Below are positions 49,320 to 61,260 of a stretch of DNA of 64,000 bases, piece after piece. Under the pieces are notes generated by a model. It worked only from the letters and a program-made list of their open reading frames with translations. It had not been told where the DNA came from and did not search any database. Positions within the stretch are counted from its first letter, which is position 1, and each line of letters starts with the position of its first letter. The DNA comes from Prosopocoilus inquinatus. Lineage: Eukaryota; Arthropoda; Insecta; Coleoptera; Lucanidae. Position numbers and translations under genes: made by a program. The stretch spans positions 26,696,001 through 26,760,000 of the forward strand of contig CM069870.1 in the NCBI GenBank assembly GCA_036172665.1. Reading direction: 5' to 3'.

Positions 49320-51899
49320 TATTTTAATTAAAAATACTTGTTGTTTTCGGTTACATATAATAAATTTAAGAAATACATATTTTTTTGGGAAAATATCTGT
49401 AACAAATTAAAATAACTACATTGTCATGATATGATTTAAAATAGCGGGTAATGTGGAATAGTCAGTTGGAGTAATGTTAAACAAGGAAAAATATGCGTCA
49501 CTTTGAATTAATACGGAGAAATATCATCTGTTATACTGATTTACACGATAACAAACTTACCTTGGTAAAGAAAAAACAGTTTTATTTTAAAGAAACCGGC
49601 AAAATACGTTTTTCTGGCACTACGCGAAAACTTTCAAAACGATAAATTCACAAACTCATGAACTTGTAAAGTAAGAAACTTGTAATCTTACCCGATAAGA
49701 ACCTCTGTAGTAGTGACCTACAATACCGAAACTCATGTTAATACCAGCGTCGTTTAACAGATGGCGCTTCTTATTTCAAAAATATTCCATATTAGCCGGT
49801 CTATTCCATATAAGCCGACTTTACTCTACACATACATTTCATGCAGCAAGACCTATTATTATTATTAGTATGATCATTGTGTTAAACAGATCGCTTTTTT
49901 TTATCTGTGAACATCCTTATTGAGAAGTCTTTACTACCTAAGAAATAAAACAAAATATTTAATAAGAATTAAGTTAAACAAATCAATTTAGGCATCTTTT
50001 CCAAAACTCACAATAACTGGACTTACAGTATCTTTTAGATATCATGAAGAAAAAACGAATTTACACTTAGAAGGTACAGATCATTTTCGCCAATGATATC
50101 TAACAACAAATCGTTTTCTCCCTAACACTTTTACTATGGTTAGCTGTCATTTAATTTTGCATCATCTGTCATCTGTAGCGCACGTAACAATTACAAGTAC
50201 ATTGATTCCACCCACCACACATAAATAACTTCGGCAATGCATGAATACCGAATCATCAACACCATGCATAATAATGAATTGTAATGACCGGCTAATTGAA
50301 GGTGATCTTCAGCAAATGGCGAATGATTACTCGATTACTAGTAATAATTTACATTATTGCTTTATTGATATCGACGGGGACGATCTCGTCCTTCTAATTC
50401 GGACTGTTGGAAAACGTATGACGTTTGTCTGCGAAGTACGGATGCAGTAATTTCCCTCCCGGAAATAATCAGAGAGAGATTCTCTAACGTGTTTCCATTT
50501 TAAAAAGCAATATCAACTATGAATATTCAATCACTTGATGCGATTCCAGTAACGGTAAGTTATTTACTGAAACGACTTGTATTTCGCTACCAGCGTATGC
50601 ACACTTTCGTTCAATATCCAGAAATAAAAATCATTAATGAAACAGAAATATTAAACGCGGAGCAGCGAAATTTCGTTTAAATCGGAATTTCAGAAATATG
50701 CAAAAGTAATTAAAACTAAATTGAATATATAAGTCTGATTGGAATAACAAGCACTAGCATAATTTCAGAAACAAATAGAGAGCATCTAAACTAATCAAAC
50801 TGCTCCAATTTAAAAACGGCGTTTAAAGATTTTAATGTAAAGTTCTAAAATGTACGGCATTATGTATAAAAAAATAAAAGAAAAGATTAAAGAACGCTTA
50901 AGAAAAATTAAAATAATCACGTTTAACTTAACAATTGAAGCAACCATCTATCTGATAAAAATTATTATAAAATATAAACAGAAACAAATAAGTTGTCAAA
51001 ACAAAAAAAAAATTATCTTTTTTCAGTTTCCTTTGATAACTTGTTTATTTATTATTTATATGCCTGTAAAAATTATTTCGTATTTAACTTTAACTCAATA
51101 CATTTTTTAACTAATTAACTACACATGTAAAAATAAATAATGCATTGTGTCCACCGATTGAGTTCACTATACGAAGAGCTCTCTTATTTAAAGTTTTCGA
51201 AAAAAAACATTATTTGCGGAAGTTTCTAATTGTCTTAGAAGCCCTAAAAATATTACCCGAAGCGATAAATTCCATTTAATATGTAGAAGAAATTAAAAAT
51301 TGTGATTTGAATTCCATATGTAGTATCCAAAAATTCTGAGAAAAACCATGTTAGCTGCTACTGTGAGTTAATGTTACTTAATTTACACGTACAACCTATT
51401 CATTAAAGAGCAGCTGATTAAATGTTTTTTATTATTATAATAATAATGAATCGGAACTTACCAATTTTTCGTTTCTGTATCAATGGATCTTTTCGGAGAC
51501 AATCAAAAATTTTACAGATGATGATTTTTTCGAAAATATATTAAAAAGTCAAGTCAATTGAATTCATGGACACAGAGTAAAATGTAATCTGAAGAAAATA
51601 CACTACTCATAAAATAAAACTAGTGATTCTATGTCACGGCGATATTTTTAAATGACTGATCAATAAAGTTAGGGGAACACTTTTTTCAACGATTATATCT
51701 TTTAAAAAAAATGATTGACATTGGATTTTTTTTATTAGTTACATCAGTTTTTACACTAATGAAGGGATACTTATTTTTTTAACAGCTAGTAGCTTTACAG
51801 ATATCCGAAGTTTTACTTAAAAGCCTTAATGAAAATAACATGTAGTTCCGACTTCAATTGATTAAAGATGTATTATTTTAAAAAAGAACTGATAAAATC
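49320..51899. other. No recognisable gene
   Basis: AT-rich. The frame at 50241-50450 (69 codons, beginning MNTESSTPCIIMNCNDRLIE) is less biased than neighbours but has no domain I recognise and lacks supporting context. The frame at 50850-51110 is Lys/Ile-rich low complexity. Confidence 0.4.
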
Positions 51900-51919
51900 C
51901 TTTGACTATTTCAAAATGA

Positions 51920-52200
51920 AAGGAACCGGCTTAAATGGTTTGGACACTTAAAGATATTGAAAGCGGAGAGACAAGTGAAAAGAGTTTGGCAAGCAAAGGC
52001 AGGAAAAAGAAAAAGCGAGGATGACCAAAGAAAACCTGGAACGACCAAATACGAGTATTAGCGATTCTGAGGAAAAGAGAAGTACAAATACAGAACAAGC
52101 TGAAAAGATGGCGAAAGAAAATTGACCAAATTCGTATATGCAGCAGAAGCTGGTGTGGAAGTGGGAATCTTAAACCAAAAGATGGAGAAGACAATCGATT
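51920..52200 (+). pseudogene. LINE ORF2 C-terminal relic (GRP-W type), second locus
   Basis: RLKWFGH at about 51926, then AERQVKRVWQAKA, PKKTWNDQIRVLAILRKRE and KLKRWRKKIDQIRIC in changing frames match the RLxWxGH ... GRPxxxWxDxI tail of insect LINEs, as at 26275 and 62990. Only this last part is present. A MITE begins at 52202, directly after it. The minus frame at 51931-52308 is a shadow. Confidence 0.72.
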
Positions 52201-52201
52201 A

Positions 52202-52505
52202 TACTGGTGTCTCACAACGTACGGGGGAGATTGAAAGAGCAGCTGTAGGACATCAAAATAAAGCTTTTTTCTTAATTCGATTTTGACCAAAGCCAGTTTA
52301 TTTAACAATAAAGTTGCAGTTTGTGAAATAATTTTGATTAATTAAGAAGCTATAGGTGTAAATTAAAGACGAAATTAAGAAAGTTAAACTGCTGCAACTT
52401 TCTTATTATTGGGTTTCGGTCAAAAGCGAATTAAGAAAAAAGCTTTATTTTGATTTTCTACAGCTACCCTTTCAATCTCCTCCGTACGTTATGAGACATC
52501 CAGTA
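52202..52505. repeat. Foldback MITE with ~118-bp arms, TA target
   Basis: The left arm begins TACTGGTGTCTCACAACGTA; the complement of the right arm begins TACTGGATGTCTCATAACGTA. They pair for about 118 bp with few mismatches, including AGCTTTTTTCTTAATTCG. TA flanks it at 52200-52201 and 52506-52507, consistent with Tc1/mariner-type integration. There is no coding potential. Confidence 0.85.
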
Positions 52506-53670
52506 TAATACAAAGCAAAACAAAAATGTTTTAAGAAACCTTGTAAGTGAGTGAACGAGCCGTTTCATGCAAAAATCTCTGGCACTTACTAGACATCATG
52601 TAGCTGTAAAGGCGGGAAATTTTTACAGTTCTCTTTTTAAAAAACCAAAACCCTCAATTTCACTTATTTGCAAAAGCAAATTGAGAGTTTTCTAATATAT
52701 GAACTGATTTTGACGTAAAAAAACTCTGAACTGCAGAGGATAGGAATCTGAAATACAAACATACCATTTACAGATAGCTTAAATGCTACGATTTATCATT
52801 TCTGCGAGCTTTGTAGCATAAAGTCGAAGGTCTGCGTGCAGCAGGTGCATTTTAGTTGCGGATCACGAACGCTACTGATCGTGAGCTGATCTTGAGGATT
52901 CAAAAAAGCGAAAATTCCCTACCCAGAAAGTAGATTTAATCATCAAGGCAGTACTTTCTTGTTCCAATTATTATAGAAATATTTAGATCAGTATCTAATG
53001 TAGAACTTACATTTGTTATTTGTTTTGTAGAAATTGGACAAAATCTTGCAAAAGAAGTAGGGGTAGTCTCAAACAGCATTTAGTAAAATCTTCAAAGGAC
53101 TTCCAATTTTACTGTAAATCCACGTTACCACATAGTTATTATTTAAAGAACAAACCTCTGTATTAACGGAAGGTATTCTATCATGACTACTAAACAAATT
53201 AATTTATACAAGTTATTTTTCATTTAGATTCAGAAATCTTTGCTCGTAAGCAAAAGAAGTGCTTGAAGAAACACTAATTAATAAAAACCAACATTAACTC
53301 TTTACCAATACAAATACTAACCGTAATCTAATACTGAATGTTTAGACTAATTCTCCTTCTTTTACCCTAAATTTTTATAAAATCTGGTTCGTGCAGAAAA
53401 GCTTCACCTTTGGTCTGACGTTGACTTGCAGCTTTGCTGTGCCCTCAAATATTGAATTTCTATTATAATTAACGTCTTCAATTCACCACAGAGAGTTTTA
53501 CATTTTTCTTTGAAATCGCTCTTCATTAACTAAATGCGATTAAAATAATGACTCCAACGCAAAGATTTATAACCAAAAATATTTATTTTTTATTTTTAGG
53601 AAATTATTCATAATTTATACCGACCTAATATCATCGGCCTCAGAGACATGCCTCGCCAGTTTTCTGATGA
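52506..53670. other. No recognisable gene
   Basis: AT-rich DNA; I see no motif or repeat. Confidence 0.5.
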
Positions 53671-54117
53671 CCAAGGAAAAGAAATCCGGCCACTTGTTTG
53701 GCGCTCAGTACGAAAATTTAATACTCGGACTGTACTAGCTCCGCCCGCAGTATTTGGAAGGGAGTTATCTCATCTGGCTGCATCGAGCACAATACTGTCG
53801 ATTTGTAGGCGCTTTTAAGGTTTGAAATTAAATATTTAATGTATGCGGTGATTTGCAGCACTATTACATGCATTTTTATATTATATTTTCAAAGAGAAAC
53901 TTTCTTCTATTAGCTCTCTAAAATGTGTGAAAAACGTTTTGACGATTAAATACATTTAAATCTTTTAGTCGTCGAAGAAAAACCTAAACTAACTCGCATA
54001 CCTTCCCTCTCCATTCAATGACAATTAGAAGCATCGCAGCCGCGCGAAGGTGTAAGGAGTGAACAGTAGATTCGGCATGAAAAGCGTCCGCACTAAGTGG
54101 ACTCAATTCTTAAGCTT
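53671..54117 (+). mobile_element. hAT-like MITE, full-length copy (plus)
   Basis: This 447-bp copy starts CCAAGGAAAAGAAATCCGG and ends CTCAATTCTTAAGCTT; the two ends form a loose inverted repeat. The copy at 56524-56964 is its inverted homologue. Flanking 8-mers TCTGATGA and GCTCATGA agree at 6 of 8. GAAAATTTAATACTCGGAC and AGCACAATACTGTCGA are shared internal blocks. It has no transposase. The frame at 54097-54288 overlaps its end and is not convincing. Confidence 0.82.
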
Positions 54118-54125
54118 GCTCATGA

Positions 54126-56009
54126 CCACATGGCGGACAGAAAAAAACACTTTACTATTGCAACGAAGCGGTGGGATGTTATAAATAGATTGTGTACACG
54201 CCTCAACATATTTGCCAGCGCAGCGCGTCTAGGTGATAGTGAACAATCGGTAAGCCAAAGAAATAATGCATTCGTTAGGACGACATGATTCACAATAATG
54301 TCGCGGTTGACTGCGATGCTCGGACACGATGCGCACGAGAGAGTGTGCTGCAGAGACGGTTCGTGCTTCTACTTAATTCAAATAATTGTTGTTTTTAAAT
54401 TCAAGAAAGAGCTGCTATTAGCTTCTGGAATTATATTCGCGTTGTTACCGTGACGATATTAGACTAATTGATTAAGAATCACATATAAGCGGGCGGAACA
54501 TTTAACGCTTCGATTTAGACCTTCGCGTCGAGTCGGACTGCCGCTGTCTTAAACTGGTTTCAAGCAGTTCACTTTCTTAGATCCTCCGTTTGCTCATGAC
54601 AAAGGATTCAACAGAAATAGTACGAAATTATGTTTCACATGTTAAATTTCATTACACTTTTGTGTATTACAGTTTTGATAAAGCAGATAAGAAACGACAT
54701 TAAACATTTAAAAGCTTGGAATGTCTCCCATTCTCAATAAGCGAATTTGCAGATATCGAAAATAGAAAATCAGCGATGTTTTTGCAAAGTTTTACTACTT
54801 TCTCGAATTTACACGGATAACAAAATAATATTCGACTGTTAGGAATTTTAAGAAGTTCAGAGAAGAAATTTTTACAGAGAAAACAGAAAAAAACAAAAGC
54901 AAATAAAACCCAATTAATTTCATCTCTTCAGAATTTCATGACATGCAAACGTAATAAATTAAACGCTTTAGCAAAAAAAGGAAAACGAAAAATTCAATTG
55001 TATATGCATTCGGAAAATGTCCAAGGGGCAAATTTTACGTCTCGCTCGCTCGCCGAAGTAATTGCGCCTACATCACCGCTGGCTGGCGGAGTACAATTAA
55101 ATTTTCATTAGGCATTCAGCGTTGTAAACTTGGTAGCAAATATCAAACGGCACTAAACTAGGAAACAATAGGATATAAATATATGAGTGAGTAACTAGGT
55201 TATGATTATTAAAAAAAAAACTTAATCAATTTAAAACTGTAGCTACACTAAAGTGTAGTGAAATTTTAGTCAATTGTTGCGAGACTTATTCTCGGCAATA
55301 ATTAAACTCTCTTTTTTATGATGAAATACGTGTTAATAAAGTAGTGCTATCACAAATTTACTTCATGAATTCAAAATTTAATTTTAAAAGTTTACCAACT
55401 AAAAGTACTTAACTGGAATATATTCATGTATTATTGAATTTATTCCTAAATAATTGGAATGTTTATTTATATATTGTTTTTGTTTGGTTAATTTTATTAG
55501 TAATAAATACATATTACACATTAACAATACATACTGAGGCAAGTAGGTAAAAATAATTAGTTTTGAATTAGTAAAAGAAAATCAGAATCAAACAAAATAT
55601 AGGATTACAACTAAAGACCATTATAGAGATTGATTTTGGAAACTGTCACCGCAAAACAAACAGCAACAAAGAGGATATACACAAAGGAAACCGCTGATAA
55701 ACTGACAATCAGTTGATGGAAATGTACTAATTTCACAATCTGAAAAAGTCGGAACATTTCAAGGTCGCCCAGTGAAACATTTAAAATAGCTCTGTATAAT
55801 GTAATAAGATTTGTTAATTTAATAATAAATTTAGTAATTAATGTTTGTACTACATTTAAAAATTTTCTGAAAATATTTCTTAGTAACTCAATATTTTCTA
55901 TTAAAACAAAAGCTTATTAAGTGAAAATGAGTTGTAAATTAAAAGTCAAATTGGTATAATCTGCTTTTGTCAATAAACACTTGTTTCCATGGCTAACCAT
56001 TTTGAAATA
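54126..56009. other. No recognisable gene; one possible conserved island
   Basis: 55005-55140 contains CTCGCTCGCTCGCCGAAG and CACCGCTGGCTGGCGGAG in otherwise AT-rich DNA and could be a conserved non-coding element. The rest shows nothing. Confidence 0.4.
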
Positions 56010-56297
56010 CAAGGTGTTTGCTAAATAAGTGCACAATTTTTAACCACAATACGTCGACAACACAAACAACACGAATAAAACACAAAAAAAAATCGTATAA
56101 CAAAAAAAAATATTCCTTTTTCCGTCCCTTATTCGGCACTCATGAAATAACAAAAAAAAAACTTACGGAACTTGCTTCTCTGATCGTAGATAGTAAACAT
56201 CACCGGAATGACTAATATGTAAAACACACTCACCGAATATCATCTGTGTGGAGGATCACATTCAAACAAACGTTCACTATTAAACATTTAGAACTGT

Positions 56298-56402
56298 TTA
56301 TAAAAATTGTTCGACGTGGTGTCCATCATTAGCGACACACGACGATATTATGAATACACTCTTCTGAAATGCTGTTCTCTTGCCGTCCGTGAATTGCGGC
56401 AT
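56298..56402 (-). pseudogene. Possible transposase C-terminal tail
   Basis: On the minus strand the frame reads FTDGKRTAFQKSVFIISSCV, then ANDGHHVEQFL and a stop. A final CxxxxGxHxExxL motif is common at the C-terminus of Tc1/mariner-family transposases, so this may be the tail of the host element's transposase. The catalytic region is not visible. The resemblance is short. Confidence 0.4.
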
Positions 56403-56523
56403 TTTAATAAGTAATAATACTATGTAGGTAGTAATCATATTTAGTTTAATTCGTTCAATCACTTTTCACAAACTAAACTGTCGATCTCAAAGAATACAGA
56501 GCAATAAATTGTGTATCATAATC

Positions 56524-56964
56524 AAGCTTAAGAATTGGGCTCACTCAGTACCGACGCTTTGCACGCCGAATGTACTGTTCACTCCTCCCACCTTTGAGCG
56601 GCTGCGATGCTTCTCATTGTCATTGAATGGAGAGGGAAGATATGCGAGTTAGTTTAGGTTTCTTGTTCGACGACTAAACGATTTAAATGTATTTAGTCGT
56701 CAAAACGTTCGCATATCCTAGAGAGATAATAGAAGAAAGTTTCTCTTTGAAAATATAAAAATTCATGTAATAGTCGCTGCAAATCACCAGATACTTTAAA
56801 TATTTAATTGCAAACAATAAAAACGCCTACAAGTCGACAGTATTGTGCTCGATGCAGCCACATGAAATAACTCCCTTTCAAATACTGCGGGCGAAGCTAG
56901 TACAGTCCGAGTATTAAATTTTCGTACTGAGCGCGGAACAAGTGGCCCGATTTCTTTTCCTTGG
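56524..56964 (-). mobile_element. hAT-like MITE, full-length copy (minus), 8-bp target duplication
   Basis: The inverted homologue of 53671-54117 over its whole 441 bp. The exact 8-bp repeat TCATAATC flanks it (56516-56523 and 56965-56972). An 8-bp duplication is the hAT signature, which assigns the family. It is inserted within the Tc1/mariner-like element 56010-57272. Confidence 0.9.
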
Positions 56965-57386
56965 TCATAATCGTAAAAAAGTTAAACAAATTCTTTCACT
57001 AATACGACTTAACGCGACGTTAAAAACAACGTTTTTATTGGCCTCTCGACTTCGGCAAAAGTCTGCTCGATTGCACTTCTATTTTTTTGTTCCAATAAAA
57101 TTTCCTTTTCTTAACCTACGTCATAGACGTACGATTATTTCTTGCCCGATTTCTAACTGCGATTTTATGGAAATCTGTAAAACTTTTGTTACGGATATGT
57201 AAGTTCAATCATTCCCATTTATGGTGAGGTATTACAGGTTTAAATGTCTGCACTTATTTCACAAACACCCAATATATTGACAGGAAAAAGAAACACTTCG
57301 TTTGAACTACACTGTCCGACAGAAAAACCCGGCTACTATTTTTTTAAAAAACTATTAAAATGTTTTTAGTCGACGTAAAAATTAAA

Positions 57387-57545
57387 AAAAAATTGTTGCA
57401 AATCGTTTTTGATTGCAGTGAAACCCTTTCAATTTGCTTTGAAGGTAAGCATAGCCGCCTTGCATGGGGTGACTTATTATGTAGCAAACCCGTTTCAATT
57501 TGTCAATCCTTATGCAATGTTAGGTCAAAAAGCTGTTTTATCTAT
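57387..57545 (+). mobile_element. Family S copy S4, simple A-B' form
   Basis: TTGTTGCAAATCG and TTTTTGATTGCAGTGAAA (A tip) join TTTGAAGGTAAGCATAGCCG, CCTTGCATGGGG and the B' end, here missing the GATAGTAAGATGTC piece. 12-bp repeats GTAAAAATTAAA / GTAAAAATCAAA flank it with one mismatch. Divergence is higher than in S1 and S2. Confidence 0.82.
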
Positions 57546-57623
57546 GTAAAAATCAAAGTTGACTGTCTTTAATGCACTTTCTGGTTATGACTAATGGTAC
57601 ATTTGCATTTGTCGTCCTGAAAT

Positions 57624-58247
57624 CAGTGGCGCAGCTAAAGTCATGGGGCCTCGGTGCAAAGTATTCATAGGAGGGCCCTCACTAAAGCATAGAAAATTGA
57701 ATATTGATTGAACAGCAAAACAATCGTTTAAATAACATGTCTTTCATTAAATTGGTAGGACTATAATTACAATGTTTCTTTTTTGCTACAGGTTCGCAGC
57801 ATTGACAGCTGGCCAATCATTTAATTTAAATAAACATCAAATTGTGACACCTTCTATTATCATTAGAATACAAAATTTTTATTATTGAATGTTATTGTTG
57901 GGTTAGTGGATTAGAAAATAGATACTCACAATTATTTGAAATTGCCCTTTTCTATTACCTTTCACCATCTTTATGAAGAAAGTCACAACCTAATTTAATG
58001 AGGATTATAGAATAGACGACGTTTCTTTGTTGACTGCGCCTAATTAGGCGGCTAATTCAATTTTACTATATATTTGTAAGTGAAAAAATTTCTTGAATTG
58101 GCAAAGGCAAAGAAAATCAAATGTTTTATTTTTATTTATGTATTATGTTATCCAAATGAAAAAATTAAACACTGATTTCTTGGAAGTAAATAATTCTCGA
58201 GGCCCCGGTGCATCCCATCGAACTGCCCTATGGCAGCTACGCCACTG
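57624..58247. mobile_element. Non-autonomous hAT element, 624 bp
   Basis: The ends CAGTGGCGCAGCTAAAG and, in complement, CAGTGGCGTAGCTGCCA match the CAGTGGCGTAGC-type terminus common in hAT elements. They are followed on both sides by a GGGGCCTCG-type block. The flanking 8-mers CCTGAAAT and GCTAAAAT agree at 6 of 8. No transposase motif is present; the frame at 58093-58329 overlaps the right end and is not a gene. Confidence 0.82.
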
Positions 58248-58499
58248 GCTAAAATTACTTCACTTGACAGCCAAGGAATTGCAAGAAATCAGTCGAAGTC
58301 GTCAGAAAATTTGCGGATACCTGTTATAAAATATTTTAGGGTTATCGATGTTTTTGCCGGGTATTCTATGTCGAATATATTATTGGAGACCTTGAGAAAA
58401 TAGGCCAACTACAGTATTTATGTATTTATGTAAAAAAACATATGTTATAACTCAAAAATAGAAATCTATCTGCATGGAATATTTAGTAGGATTATTTGA

Positions 58500-58646
58500 T
58501 TAAGATTGAATTTCATAATCGAAGTAAATGAGACTAAATTTAAAGTCAATTTCAAACGTCAAATCAAATATGAAAACACTTGTTTATACATCAGAATGTG
58601 GCTCTAATTTTAAAGTCTCCTTTACTTTGATTGAAACCTACCCTTA
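58500..58646. repeat. Inverted-repeat element related to 36107-36360
   Basis: The left arm GAATTTCATAATCGAAGTAA, GAGACTAAATTTAAAGTC pairs loosely with the complement of GACTTTAAAATTAGAGC-type sequence on the right. TTTCATAAT and TTTAAAGTC words are shared with the 36-kb element. Confidence 0.5.
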
Positions 58647-60078
58647 GAGCATAATTTTCGACAACTTTTGACATTAAACTTTTCTCTACATTCAAGAATG
58701 ACTAAGCTATACGCTCTTAACAAAATTCAAATTAATCAGTTTTTTTTCTAAATTTCTAACCAGTCATGTATTTTACGAAAAAAAAAACAAAAGCTGCATT
58801 AAACTGGTCTCCTAGACTACAAGTCTGTAAGCAGTATTATAACAAGGAAACTTCATTTCATTCAGAATAAACATTTCATAAACATAACTTTAATGGTATT
58901 TGAAATATTTAGGTGATCTACAGTTTTGCGCGTCACTGTATAACAAATGGTCGCCTTTTCTAATTGATTAAATGAATCGTTATGAATGCATTATAAAGTC
59001 ACCTTGCACTGAAATATTTTAAGTAATTATATAAAAGAAGTTTCAACCGTTTCAGGAAAGTCCTTAAAATAAATTTTGTGTAACGACTACCTCTGCGTCA
59101 AATTTGCTTCTTCGTCTTTATTATCACACATACATTTCCGTCATATTTATAATTGCTGTACCAGTAATAAATATAACACTATTCACATCACATTTATTGA
59201 AACTTTTCGCATCCTTTTATAATAAGCACGTAAATAAAATCAGAGCATTTTTGAATTGTTCGCTTGAACATAGGACAGTGCGTTTTGTAAAAATATGAAA
59301 GTGCCGTAGCCTTTGAGTATGTTTTATATTGCTATCCGCAACTCCACCGGCTAATAAACAAAATTTGCCTGTTTCATATCACATTCCTTTAAATGGTATT
59401 AATAACTTCATGCCAACGTTTTTTATGCGGCGATTTTTTAATGCTTCACGTTAATTTACCATGTAGGTTTCAATTATGAACCTAAATATGAAAGGGTTAA
59501 GTGGTAGGTCAGCAGAAATTAATATTCTGATCACGAAGCGACATGTGAAACGATATGATTATCGCATATGTTTGGTTATAATCGAAATATTGCTCGGTTT
59601 TTTGTTATTTCAGCTACCAGATCGGAACTGAATTCGCACGCTTTTGGATATATCGCTTCGAGAACTACATTGAAATGAATTATTTTAACCCTGGAGCTTT
59701 CGACATTTATAATAGATAATTTAACAAAAACATTTGTAGACAGGGAAATTAATATAAATAGTATCATTAAGTTTGTAGCCCGCAAGTAGAAATACAAAAT
59801 ACTGTCCCTGCTTCTTACTTAAACAGATATCATATTAATGCAAAGTTGTGAATGTTGATAATTTAGTTCATGAAACCAAACTGAACATACATTCATGTTT
59901 AAAATCTGATAGTACGGAACTCTGAAAGATAATTAATTAGATACACACAACGCTATTAAATGCGTTAAATTGTCTTCTGTAACAAAATTCTTTTCATAAC
60001 TTTTTGCTACTTTACATTTTCAAGAGAGAGGGTGGTAGGTATAGAATTAAAATATTTTCTAAATTTTATTATTATTGA
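58647..60078. other. No recognisable gene
   Basis: AT-rich; the frames at 59104-59298 and 59576-59797 (minus) have no family motif. Confidence 0.5.
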
Positions 60079-60728
60079 CATTTTCTAATCCGAACCTCCA
60101 GTAATCCGAAATTCGAAGGCATAATCCGAACAATGAGTCCTTAATGCGAATAGCGAAGCGATTCCCGCTAGGTAAATGGGGAAATCCCTTGGTGTCGTTT
60201 GGTGGAATCCGGGACACTTGCGCCGCGCACATTTGCGCCATCAATACATTTGCGCCCTTCTAAGAAAAGATGCTCAATAACCGCACATGTAAAGATTTAA
60301 AGTTGAACATTTGGGCCTCCGTTCTGGGAAATAATAAATATACCTGTAAACTTCTTATTTCGTGAGGAAATTTATCTGAAAACTTATTTATTGTATCAGA
60401 TTGTATGGCACTTTCCTGTGATATCACTTACTGGTTGTTATTATTACGCTCCCAAGTTTTGTCCTCACTTTTTATCCAACACAAGTTTACTTTTGTGGAT
60501 TATTTATATTTATTACCTATTTTAATCTTTATATCAGTCTTTATCAAGATTAGTTTTCTGATTTAACTGCAATTGTTTCTATGTATTATTCTGTTGATTG
60601 CACTTCCTTAAATATTAAATGTTTCCTGCAATTATATTATATTATATATTTACTTTTATTTGTACTTCTATTTTGAGGAAATAAACATTATTATTGAATT
60701 GTAGTAGCTAAAACAGCCAGCCAATAAA

Positions 60729-61260
60729 GGCCAGTTGTACGAAGGAAGTTCAAACTAACATTCAACTGAACTAGGTTCAAAATAAACAATGAGATTTAGG
60801 TCCAGTTTTACAAATAGGGCTCAACTTTGAGCTGAGGCTTAAACCCTTAGCAACGATTATTTCAACAATTGTTGTGAAGGGTTTAAGCTTCGGCTCAAAG
60901 TTAAACCGTCATTGTAAAACTGGGCCTTAAACAGACGTTAAACTGAACCAGGTTCAAAGAAAACAATGAGATTTAAACAGACGTTCAACTGAACCAGGTT
61001 CAAAGAAAACAAAGTCGCATAGAAACTTAAGAGCACATGGTAACTACTGCCTTCATAAATAAAATTTGACGCGATTTTGATCACTTTGAACTTGGTTCAG
61101 TTGAACGTTGACTGAAACCCCTTTGGTGCAACTGGCTCGTAGAATCTTAAGGACGTATGGCAGTTAATGCTTTCATAAATAAAATTTGATGCGATTTTGT
61201 CCACTTTGAACCTTATTGTTCAGTTGTACGTCAGTTTAAACCTCTTTGGTACAACTGGCC
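60729..61260. repeat. Composite of GGCCAGTTGTACC-family MITE with internal tandem duplications
   Basis: The outer ends GGCCAGTTGTACGAAGG and, in complement, GGCCAGTTGTACCAAAG are the family termini seen at 617 and 16819. Inside, a ~46-bp left subunit (ACGTT(C/A)AACTGAACCAGG, AACAATGAGATTTA) is repeated, and a ~122-bp right subunit ending in TTTGGTGCAACTGGC is repeated (about 61018-61139 and 61139-61260). The first left subunit carries the nested palindrome 60799-60926. Confidence 0.8.
60799..60926. repeat. 128-bp palindromic MITE with TTA duplication
   Basis: The two arms GGTCCAGTTTTAC...CTTTGAGCTGAGGCTTAAAC and, in complement, GGCCCAGTTTTAC...CTTTGAGCCGAAGCTTAAAC pair along most of their length. 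TTA flanks it exactly (60796-60798, 60927-60929). The adjacent tandem subunit shows the same site uninterrupted (ATGAGATTTAAACAGACG), which proves the insertion and its 3-bp duplication. This is consistent with PIF/Harbinger. Confidence 0.9.

Larger units (their letters stand above)
56010..57272 (-). mobile_element. Tc1/mariner-like element, interrupted by a hAT-like MITE
   Basis: The left terminus CAAGGTGTTTGCTAAATAAG and the complement of the right terminus TTGGGTGTTTGTGAAATAAG form ~30-bp inverted repeats with TA on both outer sides (56008-56009, 57273-57274). A hAT-like MITE is nested inside at 56524-56964, so that insertion is younger. A possible transposase tail lies on the minus strand at 56298-56402. 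The rest is non-coding or too decayed. Confidence 0.7.

Noticed and set aside
53665..56970. A single 3.3-kb transposon with 450-bp terminal inverted repeats
   Set aside because: Each arm has its own 8-bp flanking repeat, a third copy exists alone at 40.9 kb, and the right arm lies inside another element, so they are separate insertions.
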